From: Mycoplasmataceae bacterium
Lineage (GTDB): Bacteria; Bacillota_I; Bacilli_A; Mycoplasmatales; Hepatoplasmataceae
Reading direction: 5' to 3'
Assembly (NCBI GenBank): GCA_013214845.1
Contig: JABSQC010000020.1
Span: forward strand, 1-8,651
DNA: 8,651 nucleotides
Every line of letters starts with the position of its first letter. The stretch's first letter is position 1. A program made the position numbers and the translations under genes. Shown piece by piece: positions 1-6,981 of the stretch. A model generated the notes under the pieces. It saw nothing but the letters and a program-made list of their open reading frames with translations, ran no database searches and was not told the origin of the DNA.

Positions 1-754
1 AGTTTTTGCGGATATCACTATCAGTAATAAATTTTTCCAAATCTTTAATTACAGCTACTTTTTTAATCTTAGATTTATCACTACTAAATTTTTTAATCGG
101 ATGTTCTGTATTAGATTGATCTCTATTATCTTTTTTAATAAGATCATTAGCTAATAAAATAGAATCATCTACATTATTAGTAAATCAACCAACATGATCA
201 AATGCTGGTGAATAGTCATATAAACCATATCTTGATACAGATGATCAAGTTGGTTTAAATCCTATTATTCTATTAAGTGCAGATGGTTTGATAACTGAAT
301 CACCAGTGTCAGAACCAATAGCAAAAGGAACTATATTGCTTCCAACTAAAAAAGCACTACCTGAAGATGAACCACCTGAAATTAATTTTTTGTCAAATGA
401 ATTTTGAACAGGTTTTCTTTTAGAATATATTCCTTTTCCACCCATTGCTAATTCATCCATGTTACTTATGAATAATGGATTAAAATCTTTATTTTTTAGC
501 AATTTATAAACTGTGGAATTATATCTAGGATTATGAGATTCAAGTATTCTAGTAGATGCAGATACTACTGAATCTTTAACAGCGTAATTATCTTTTAAAG
601 CATACAAAATTCCTTTAGCATCTTTAAATGTGAAATTAACAGCATTACTGCTTTTTAATTTCTCATATCTAGATAATATTTCTTTATTATATTTTTGCTG
701 ACCTAAATCTTTTAATAGTTTTTTATGGTCATTAATAGTAAGATTATTTCTCAT
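1..754 (-). CDS. gatA: Asp/Glu-tRNA amidotransferase subunit A (GatA), N-terminal part
   Basis: Amidase subunit of GatCAB. It releases ammonia from glutamine (or Asn) so that Glu-tRNA(Gln) or Asp-tRNA(Asn) can be converted to Gln-tRNA or Asn-tRNA in the cytosol. The 251 visible codons contain the amidase-signature triad: Lys54 in ALKDN, Ser129 in SGGSSSGSA and Ser153 in GSDTGDSVIKPS. The spacing (75 and 24 residues) equals that of the Lys/cis-Ser/Ser triad known in GatA. The downstream block GFKPTWSSVSRYGLYDYSPAFDHVG follows the family pattern GFKPTxGxVSRYGL..., and its Trp is TGA at 245-247. Family members are about 430-490 aa, so the C-terminal ~200 residues lie beyond the left edge. The ATG shares one base with the gatC stop (TAATG) and follows a strong Shine-Dalgarno sequence. 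One odd point is TGDSVIKPS, where TGGSIRQPA is usual; the nucleophile serine is kept. Confidence 0.96.
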
Positions 755-1020
755 TACTTAATCACCTCTTTAACAGTAATGTACTGACCATTTAAATCCA
801 TTTTATTGCTTTTACCTAAATCATCTTTTATTTCAGAATAAATTTCAAAAGGAAAATCAGATTGATTTTCTTTTTCTAAATTACCTACATTCTTTTTCAA
901 TTCCATAAAACTCTTTTGGAATTCAATCATGTATTCCAAAATATAATTTGTTTCATCTTCATTGATATTTAAAAAAGCTTCATTAGATAACGAATTAATT
1001 AATTTTTTATCTATTTTCAT
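754..1020 (-). CDS. gatC: Asp/Glu-tRNA amidotransferase subunit C (GatC)
   Basis: Small 88-aa subunit that wraps around and stabilises GatA in the GatCAB complex. The assignment rests on three things: the position directly before gatA with a one-base stop/start overlap, the size (family about 90-100 aa), and a diverged GatC-like N-terminal pattern (NEAFLNINEDETNYILEY..., where the family has LARLxLxxEEx...). The middle is charged and helical and the C-terminus is short. The sequence itself is weakly conserved, as is usual for GatC, so context carries much of the weight. The ATG at 1018-1020 lacks a Shine-Dalgarno and sits 9 nt below a TATAAT hexamer, suggesting a nearly leaderless transcript that drives gatC-gatA (and probably gatB beyond the window). 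Confidence 0.82.
   Translation of the reverse strand: MKIDKKLINSLSNEAFLNINEDETNYILEYMIEFQKSFMELKKNVGNLEKENQSDFPFEIYSEIKDDLGKSNKMDLNGQYITVKEVIK
761..771 (-). promoter_or_regulatory. Strong Shine-Dalgarno of gatA
   Basis: Read on the minus strand this is AAAGAGGTGAT, close to a full complement of the 16S anti-Shine-Dalgarno end, followed by TAAGTA and the gatA ATG. It lies inside the last codons of gatC. None of the other starts in the window has a comparable site, so it stands out as the one clear SD-driven initiation. Confidence 0.85.
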
Positions 1021-1029
1021 AACAATAAA

Positions 1030-1057
1030 ATTATATTTTAAACTTTAATTTTGTCAT
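1030..1057 (-). promoter_or_regulatory. Candidate promoter of gatCA
   Basis: On the minus strand: ATGACA (1052-1057, 5 of 6 to TTGACA), a 16-nt spacer, then a perfect TATAAT (1030-1035). The -10 overlaps the TAA stop of the Abi gene (1031-1033). Transcription would start around 1023, only 2-3 nt before the gatC ATG. This is the best two-box promoter in the window and implies that gatCA expression is not tied to ymdB-abi. It is inferred from sequence only. Confidence 0.6.
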
Positions 1058-1927
1058 TTGATTAATTACACTTTTTGGAAAACAATATTCAAAAAAGATA
1101 TTATTATCTTCTACACACATAGCTAAATTCTGTAATAAATCAACATATTCTGTATCATCAACAAGAAGTTTATAAATTAGTAAATAATTAAAAAATGCCT
1201 TATTTAAACTTATGTCTTTCTTAAGGTAGTCAAATCCATATTTTTGATAATCTAAATCAAAAAAGGCATCTTCCATAATTATTTTCTTAAAGTGAGCTAG
1301 TCTATTTCTGAATGTTAGAATGGATTGCAATCACGTTCTAAATTCATCAGGTGTAATATTTCAGTCATACATCTTTTTAAGCATCTCAGTTAGATCTTTA
1401 TCTGATAGTGATGAAATAGCATATACTAGGTTTCCTAGTTGAGAAAATTCAAGAGCTAAATAAGAATTAATGTTTTTAGCGCATCATTCCTCAGTTAGTT
1501 TTTGACCGTTATTTAGTTCTAATCCTGAGTACTCTAATGAGTGAACAATATGTCTAATACCTGTTTTGTATTTAGAGTATTCAGAATTATTTTTAAATAT
1601 AGATTTATCTCAAATAGCATAATCACCATATTTATAAGTTAGAAAATAAAGGAATCTAGTTCTTATTGATATTTCTAACTTATTAACTGATGCAAATAGA
1701 ACACCTCTTATTTCATAATCTCTTCTGTATAGTGGTAAAAGATCTTTTGTAAAAGATGGTTTTTCATGAGAATCAAAGAGTTTATAGTAGGGTTTAAAGT
1801 GTTCAAAATTTACATTTTTTATGACTCTATAAACTTCATCCATATCTTCATCATTAATAACGAATCTTTTTCTAATATGGGGAATTATGCTTTGATTTAA
1901 CTCTTCTATTCTATTTCTTTTACTCAT
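1031..1927 (-). CDS. Abi_2 (AbiD/AbiF-like) HEPN-domain protein
   Basis: 298-aa protein of the Abi_2 family, known from phage abortive-infection systems and proposed to act as HEPN RNases. Visible hallmarks: an N-terminal region ending NVNFEHFKPYYKLF (about residues 49-62); the conserved stretch RRDYEIRGVLFASVNKLEISIRTRF..., equivalent to the family pattern D..lR.l....i..iEi.iR; TYKYGDYAIW with a TGA-encoded Trp106; and the C-terminal HEPN motif RNRLAH (Arg207-His212, Rx4H). The frame is open throughout when TGA is Trp (residues 106, 162, 188 and 199 among others), so it is not a pseudogene. It starts inside the end of ymdB (ATGAGTAA overlap, 8 nt), which implies translational coupling, and ends 10 nt before gatC. 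No signal peptide or membrane span is evident. The family call is confident from motifs; the target RNA and the antiphage role are not shown by the sequence. Confidence 0.86.
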
Positions 1928-2732
1928 TTTCTCTAAACTTATCTAAAGGATTTTCAGGGCTAATAAATATTTTTTCGAAGTTCTCTATTTTATTTGTTTT
2001 GTCATTTATTTTAAATACAATACCATTAAATTGTGCACTCTTTGTTGATTCTTTAAAATAAGATGGCATTCCAGTAATCATTCTCTTGGCAACTGATTCT
2101 AGTTCAGCACCAATAGCTGAGTATTGTGGTCCAGTCATTCCAACATCAGTCATGTACAAAGTACCTTTGGGATTCAATCTAAGATCATTAGTTTGAACAT
2201 GTGTATGAGTTCCAAATATAGCATCTACTTTACCATCCATTTTGTAACCAAAGACATTTTTTTCAGAAGTTGTTTCACCATGAAAATCAACTATATGTAT
2301 GTCTTGTTCACTATCAGCTAGTATTTCTTCTATAGCTGAAAATGGATTTGTAGATGGTTCATTTATAAATGATTGACCAAGTAAAGAAGTAATTCTAACT
2401 TTCTTTCCGTTTTTTTCAATTACTTGGGTTCCTACACCAGGAATACTATCACCTTCTCAGTTATAAGGTCTAACTAGGTTGTCAACATGATCTATATACT
2501 TCAAAATATCTGAATTTCTAAATGCATGGTTTCCTAAGGTAAAAAAGTTTATACCTGTATCTTGAAGCTTATTATAGTCGTTTTTATTTAGTCCTTTTCC
2601 ATTTATAGAAGCGTTTTCAGCATTAGCTATTACTAAATCAACATTATATTCATGGATTAAAGAAGGAAGTTCAGCTTTTACTGTTTCTATCCCTGACTTA
2701 CCAAATATGTCTCCAATAAATAAAATATTCAT
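1920..2732 (-). CDS. ymdB: YmdB-family metallophosphoesterase (2',3'-cyclic nucleotide phosphodiesterase)
   Basis: 270-aa cytosolic calcineurin-like phosphoesterase of the YmdB type; B. subtilis YmdB hydrolyses 2',3'-cAMP and 2',3'-cGMP. The metal ligands are all visible: Asp8 (FIGDIFGKSG), Glu39/Asn40 (ANAEN), Asn68/His69 (TLGNHAF), His151 (VDFHGETTSEK) and His176/His178 (GTHTHVQT). TDVGMTGPQYS near residue 200 is also typical. Length matches the family (about 265-270 aa). Trp92 is TGA (2457 region). The gene follows the recA terminator and a TATAAT placed 6 nt before the ATG. Its last codons overlap the start of the Abi gene by 8 nt. The active site is complete, so an active enzyme is expected; its physiological substrate here is inferred from the family. 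Confidence 0.95.
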
Positions 2733-2738
2733 ATTTTA

Positions 2739-2744
2739 ATTATA
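2739..2744 (-). promoter_or_regulatory. Candidate -10 box of ymdB, predicting a leaderless mRNA
   Basis: Perfect TATAAT on the minus strand, then TAAAAT and the ATG (2732). A start 7 nt below the -10 would fall on the A of the ATG. No convincing -35 is present; at the right spacing lies the recA terminator stem. AAAGG lies 12 nt before the ATG, which is too far for a good Shine-Dalgarno. Confidence 0.6.
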
Positions 2745-2753
2745 CCTTTCAAT

Positions 2754-2778
2754 AAAAAAAGCAGTGCTTACACACTAC
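2754..2778 (-). terminator. Intrinsic terminator of recA, stop codon in the loop
   Basis: Minus strand: GTAGTG, loop TGTAAG, CACTGC, then seven T. The stem has 6 pairs (one G-T), and the recA TAA sits in the loop. A hairpin plus T-run of this form fits Rho-independent termination and separates recA from ymdB. Confidence 0.7.
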
Positions 2779-3775
2779 TTAGTTTCTTAGTAACTTCCTT
2801 TTTTATTTTTTGCTTGATATCGTCTTTTTCTTTAAAGAATGCATAAACAGATTCTTTACCTTGACCTATCTTTTCAGAGTTATATGTATATCAAGAACCA
2901 GATTTTTTAATAATTTCGTGTTCAACTGCTAAATCTATTAATTCAGAATCTAGATTAAATCCTTTGTCAAATCTTAATTCAATTAAAGCTTCTCTATAAG
3001 GTTCAGCAACCTTGTTTTTAACAACTTTAATTTTCATTATTTGAGCATATAATTTGTTATCTTTATTTTTAAGTCTTTCTCTAACTCTAATGTCCATTCT
3101 AATAGATGAGTAGAATTTTAAAGCTCTACCACCAGTAGTAGTTTCAGGACTACCATACATAACACCAATTTTTTCTCTTATCTGATTAATAAATACCACA
3201 GTCGTATTACTCTTAGATATTTTAGGTGTTAGTATTCTTAGAGCTTTAGACATTAGCCTTGCATGAGCGCCAATAGTTTGATCTGAGAACTCTCCTTTTA
3301 ATTCAATTTCAGGAACAAGCGCAGCAACTGAGTCTACTACTATTAAATCAAATGCATTAGATTCAACTAATACATCAATAATTTCAAAAGCTTGTTCTCC
3401 ACTATCAGGTTGAGAAATAATTAGATCATTTGCTGAGACACCTATTGTTTTAGCAAATGCTAAATCAAGAGGATGCTCTGCATCTATAAATGCTGCTTTA
3501 CCACCATTTTTTTGAATTTCAGAAATCATTTGAAAAGTTAAAGAAGTTTTACCAGACGACTCAGGACCAAATATTTCTATTATTCTTCCCTTTGGTACTC
3601 CTCCTCCAAGGATTCTATCAATCATAATAGAACCAGTTGAAAATTTGTTTTTTGTAAAATCAGCTGAGTCTCCAAATTTCATTACAGAGCCTTTTCCAAA
3701 GTCTTTTTCAATTTTACTTATTACACTATCAATGATTTCATCTTCACTAGGTAATTTATTGTCATTTTTTTTCAT
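2768..3775 (-). CDS. recA: Recombinase RecA
   Basis: 335-aa DNA-dependent ATPase that forms filaments on single-stranded DNA and drives strand exchange in recombinational repair. Motifs seen: Walker A GPESSGKT (residues 70-77), catalytic Glu100 in IDAEH, Walker B LIVVDS (144-149), the L1 region with ELKGEFSDQTIGAHARLMSKALR, the ATP-sensing Gln198 in FINQIREKIGVMYG, and the L2/signature segment ETTTGGRALKFYSS. The C-terminus is Lys/Glu-rich and reaches 2768 once TGA at 2891 is read as Trp295. Length is normal for mycoplasma RecA. It lies 27 nt after cinA without a Shine-Dalgarno, so the two are probably cotranscribed, and it ends in its own terminator. The block EHPLDLAFA departs from the usual EHALDPxYA. 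Confidence 0.98.
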
Positions 3776-3802
3776 AATATATATTGTTTTAGTTTTTAGA
3801 TT

Positions 3803-4267
3803 TTAATCTAATAAATCTAATATTTTTTTGGCAGCAAAGTCAGCAGTTTGCTCTCTTATTTCTTTTCTATCTTTTAAGTTACTATTCAAGTTATAAGAAT
3901 GTAAGATATCTTTTATTAGTATTGATATTCAAACTTCACCGACTGGTTTTTTACCTTGAACATCTGGTCCAGCATTTCCAGTAAATGAAACAAAGATATC
4001 TGCATTGAAATTATTTTTTAATCCTGTACACATCTCTACTGAAACTTCTTTTGATATAACAGTGTGTTCATTTATTGTATTTTTATCTACATTAAGCAAC
4101 TTCTCTTTTGCTTCAGTTGAATAAGATATTATAGAACCTAAAAATACAGATGATGATCCAGGTACATCAGTAATTTTTTTGGCAAATAAGCCACCAGTAA
4201 TAGATTCAGCAGAAGATAAAGTTAAATTCTTTTTAGATAATTTTTCTACAAGTTCTACAAATAACAT
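3803..4267 (-). CDS. pncC: CinA C-terminal domain protein / nicotinamide-nucleotide amidase
   Basis: 154-aa stand-alone CinA C-terminal (PncC) domain. In family members this enzyme deamidates nicotinamide mononucleotide to nicotinate mononucleotide in pyridine-nucleotide salvage. Visible family blocks: SSAESITGGLFAKKITDVPGSS (family TAESCTGGLLAxxLTDVPGSS), FLGSIISYSTEAKEKLL (residues 42-58), and FTGNAGPDVQGKKPVGEVW (family TGIAGPxGGxxxKPVGxV). The Trp is TGA at 3929-3931, after which the frame continues for about 41 codons to TAA at 3803. The full-length CinA N-terminal MoaB-like domain is absent, as in other short PncC forms. It starts 8 nt after the 79-aa membrane-protein gene without a Shine-Dalgarno and precedes recA, repeating the common bacterial cinA-recA order. 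Family identity is firm; NMN deamidase activity is inferred. Confidence 0.93.
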
Positions 4268-4275
4268 AGTTTAAT

Positions 4276-4515
4276 TTACACCAATGAAGGTATTAGTGCT
4301 AAAAATAATCAAAGAACAGTCATAATAAGTATTGCAGCAACTGCAAACTTAATAATTACAAGAAAGACTTGATTTCTCTCTTTCTTTTCTTTTTCAGATA
4401 AAGCCTTTTCAGCAGGTATTAATTTACCTCTTCAATTCAAAGAAAATTCTTCGCCTGATTTAGATTTTACTTTAACTACTTCTTCACTTAATTCTTCTTT
4501 ATTTTTATCACTCAT
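4276..4515 (-). CDS. Small single-span membrane protein, unknown function
   Basis: 79-aa open frame that uses a TGA codon for Trp at residue 28 (NWRGK). Residues 1-48 are hydrophilic and rich in Lys/Glu (MSDKNKEELSEEVV...). Residues about 49-77 form one hydrophobic helix (VFLVIIKFAVAAILIMTVLWLF). The Lys/Arg-rich stretch before the helix (KEKKERN) suggests a cytosolic N-terminus by the positive-inside rule. There is no signal peptide cleavage site or lipobox. It sits between the MATE gene and cinA, ending 8 nt before the cinA ATG, so it probably belongs to the cinA-recA transcript. A -10-like TATTAT lies 6 nt before the ATG. I do not recognise the family. Coding status rests on the compact placement, clean frame and sensible topology. 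Confidence 0.7.
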
Positions 4516-4521
4516 AATTTA

Positions 4522-4527
4522 ATAATA
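4522..4527 (-). promoter_or_regulatory. Candidate -10 box before the 79-aa gene
   Basis: TATTAT on the minus strand followed by TAAATT and ATG, the same geometry as TATAAT-TAAAAT-ATG before ymdB. No -35 or Shine-Dalgarno is seen. The hexamer matches 5 of 6 in a very AT-rich background, so chance is a real alternative; the repeated spacing is what makes it worth recording. Confidence 0.4.
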
Positions 4528-4537
4528 CTACTAATAA

Positions 4538-4567
4538 AAAAACAAAAAATTATTATTTTTTGTTTTT
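4538..4567 (-). repeat. 13-bp perfect inverted repeat at the MATE gene end, possible terminator
   Basis: Arms 4538-4550 and 4555-4567 are exact reverse complements (AAAAACAAAAAAT / ATTTTTTGTTTTT) with a 4-nt loop. The MATE stop codon TAA (4553-4555) spans loop and stem. On the minus strand the 3' arm runs into further T residues. The stem has a single G-C pair, so it is weak for an intrinsic terminator, but it stands at a transcription-unit boundary. Confidence 0.45.
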
Positions 4568-6979
4568 CTCTTGTTTCTCTTTATTTTTTGCTTGAATTTT
4601 TTTGTTTTTCTTATCTACTCTAGCTACGTATGCTTCAAAGAAGTCTTTTTTTCTGTCATATTTTTTATTTATTTTTTTAGTTCTCTTTGCATAACTTTCT
4701 TCGTTTTTAGCTAGTTTTTTCTTAGATTTTTCTACACTAGCATCACTCTTATAGTTTTCTACTTCATATTTGTGAATAGATTCAAATATTTCATATCTTC
4801 TCTTAGAACTAGAAAGTCTATCATTTCTCATGTTTTCAATATCTTTATATCTTTGAGTATGCAGGTTACTTACAGAACTTATAACTTCATCTTTTTTGAT
4901 TTGTTTTTTCTCTAATTGATTATCTTTGATAACGTCAATTTTCCCTTTAATATAAGGACTATAATCTTTAGGGTTGGTTGTTACAAAAGTTTTAACATTA
5001 GTAACAACATTTGCTAATTCATCAATTGTCTCGTCTTTAACCTCATTAAGGCTAACTCCATATTCTTTAACTAAAATTCTTTCAGGTGAATTCTCTTTGT
5101 CATAACAGAATAGAATTCCTAGTATTTTTCTAACTTTATATTTTTTTAGAACTTCATAGTATTCCTTATCAACTTCAAACTTCATAGCTTCAAGTTCTTC
5201 AATCATATCTATTTTATTTTTCCTTTTGTTTTTTGTATATTCCTTTCATTTCTCAGAAACAGATTCTCTATAAAGTGGTGAAGCTGTTAAGTTCTTTTTA
5301 GATGAAACAGTTATACCTCTATATGCAAGCACTGAAGCAAAGTTAGATAAAGTATGTTTAACTTTTCATTCTATAGTCATTCTTGCAGCATCTACTCTAT
5401 ATTCATTTAGATAACTCCTTGTACTTTTGGCATATCTATTTTTTACATTAGTTCTTATTTCAATAGAATTTAATGAAGCATCTTGAATTTCTTTATCTCT
5501 TTGAATATGTCTAAGTTTATATATGTAATATGGGAAAACCATTAATAAGAATGTTAAGTCGGCAATACTAATTACTCATGGCAATACTTTATAGAAGTTT
5601 GGATCACTACTACTTGTTCTTATAAATGAGTGAAGAACTATTGCAAAGACTATACCTTGTATTGCTGAATATATATAAGTTTGTCTTTTTTGATTTGTAT
5701 TTAGTAAGTACACAAAAGGAACAAATGATATACCTAGCAATAAGTTTCTAATTAGTGTAAATCGTATAAACTGAGTATTTGTTGAATCAATAATTGAAAC
5801 ATTAAATAACATCATTATTTGAGGAGTAATTAGTATAAATACACCAACAAAGAATAATGAAATTATAATCATATAAATCATTGTTCATATTGAAGCATTT
5901 CTAGCTCTCTTATATTCTGCTTTTCCGTAGTTATAAGCAAGAACAGATGATGTTCCTTGCACTAATCCTAGAACCGTCATTCATACTATTAAGTATGTTT
6001 GAGAATAAGCACCAGCTGTTGTATTTCAGTAATCAACAGAGAGATCAGGTCCTACAACTTGGGAGGTCGTTCCAAGGTTGTTTATTGCTCCAAGAAATGC
6101 AATATTATTTACATTCATAACTATTGTTCTAAATACAAATGGGAAACCAATTAATAAAGTTGTAATAAATACTTTTTTATCAATTCTTAATGATTTTCAA
6201 TTATAAAGCATGTTAGTTTCTCCAGTACCTCTAAAGAAATAAATTAGCCCAACACAAAGTACTGTAGAAGTACCATAACCTATAATTGAAGCTAGCGCCG
6301 CTCCTTCCATACCAGTTTGTAATGGACCCATAAATACAAAATCTAGTAATAGATTTAATGGAATACCTATTACACCAACTAGTGTCGCTCATCCCATTTT
6401 ACCTTCAGTTCTAAATGCTCTAACTGTTAAGTCAAAGAATGCAACAAACGGAACATAAATCATTTGTATCTGTAAGTATTTTGCCGCTTCATCTTTAGCA
6501 CCTTGGTTTGCAGCTGCACCAGCAACTGACTCAATTATTGGTTTAGCAAATATTACTATAAATAAACCTAAAATTACAGAAAAAAGAAATGATGTTGTGG
6601 TAGTAGAGCCTAAAGTTTTTCTAGCATCATCATACTTTCTTTTTGAAAGTTTATTTGAATATCTAATTTCAGCACCTGTGTTAAATACTATAACAACACC
6701 TAATATAACTCCTACAATTGGCGCTGTTCAACCAGCAATAGCCAATGCGGCATCAGATGAACCAGAAACGTTAAATGAGTCATAAACTCCAGATTGTCCT
6801 ATTAATGTAGTAGCAAGTAATGTATCAATAGTTGTATACAATGCCATAGCTAAAAACATTAAAACGGTAGGAACTGCCATCTTAATTATTAGTTTTCACA
6901 TTTTTTCTGTTTCAAACATTATTTGACTTTTAATATTAATGTCTTGTTCAGAATTTACTTTTTCTATAGTTGTTTCCAT
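4553..6979 (-). CDS. MATE-family multidrug/Na+ exporter with long C-terminal cytosolic extension
   Basis: 808-aa membrane protein. Residues about 28-488 form a MATE (NorM/DinF-type) transporter core with roughly twelve hydrophobic segments. Family marks include PLNLLLDFVFM (207-217) followed by GMEGAALASIIGYG, matching NxxLDxxxI...GAAxAT; GAEIRYSNKLSKRKYDDA in the N-half (after TM2-3); and QGTSSVLAYNYGKAEYKRA (341-358), matching QGxxPxxxYNYGA. Such proteins export cations or drugs in exchange for H+ or Na+. After the last span (WVISIADLTFLLMVFPYYIY, 468-487) there are about 320 soluble residues, very rich in Lys and Glu and probably helical or coiled-coil, ending in a Lys-rich tail. The frame is open across many TGA codons read as Trp (for example at 5246, 5366 and 5576), so tail and core are one protein. 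It starts 2 nt after the argS stop without a Shine-Dalgarno. Substrate is unknown. Confidence 0.88.
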
Positions 6980-6981
6980 AT

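Noticed and set aside
2124..2321. Plus-strand 65-aa open frame
   Set aside because: Antisense shadow of ymdB; no start signal, and the opposite strand carries a conserved enzyme.
3823..3829. T7 tract in cinA as a phase-variation switch
   Set aside because: The tract is short, encodes Lys-Lys in a conserved housekeeping protein, and is ordinary for this base composition.
4553..5206. A separate 217-aa Lys-rich protein starting with ATG at 5206
   Set aside because: The frame is open upstream without a stop (TGA read as Trp) into the MATE core, and there is no Shine-Dalgarno or spacing for a new gene; it is the C-terminal tail.
5576..5881. Short 101-aa membrane protein
   Set aside because: It is an internal piece of the MATE gene bounded by TGA-encoded Trp codons.
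6597..6785. Plus-strand 62-aa open frame
   Set aside because: Antisense to the conserved MATE core; no independent support.
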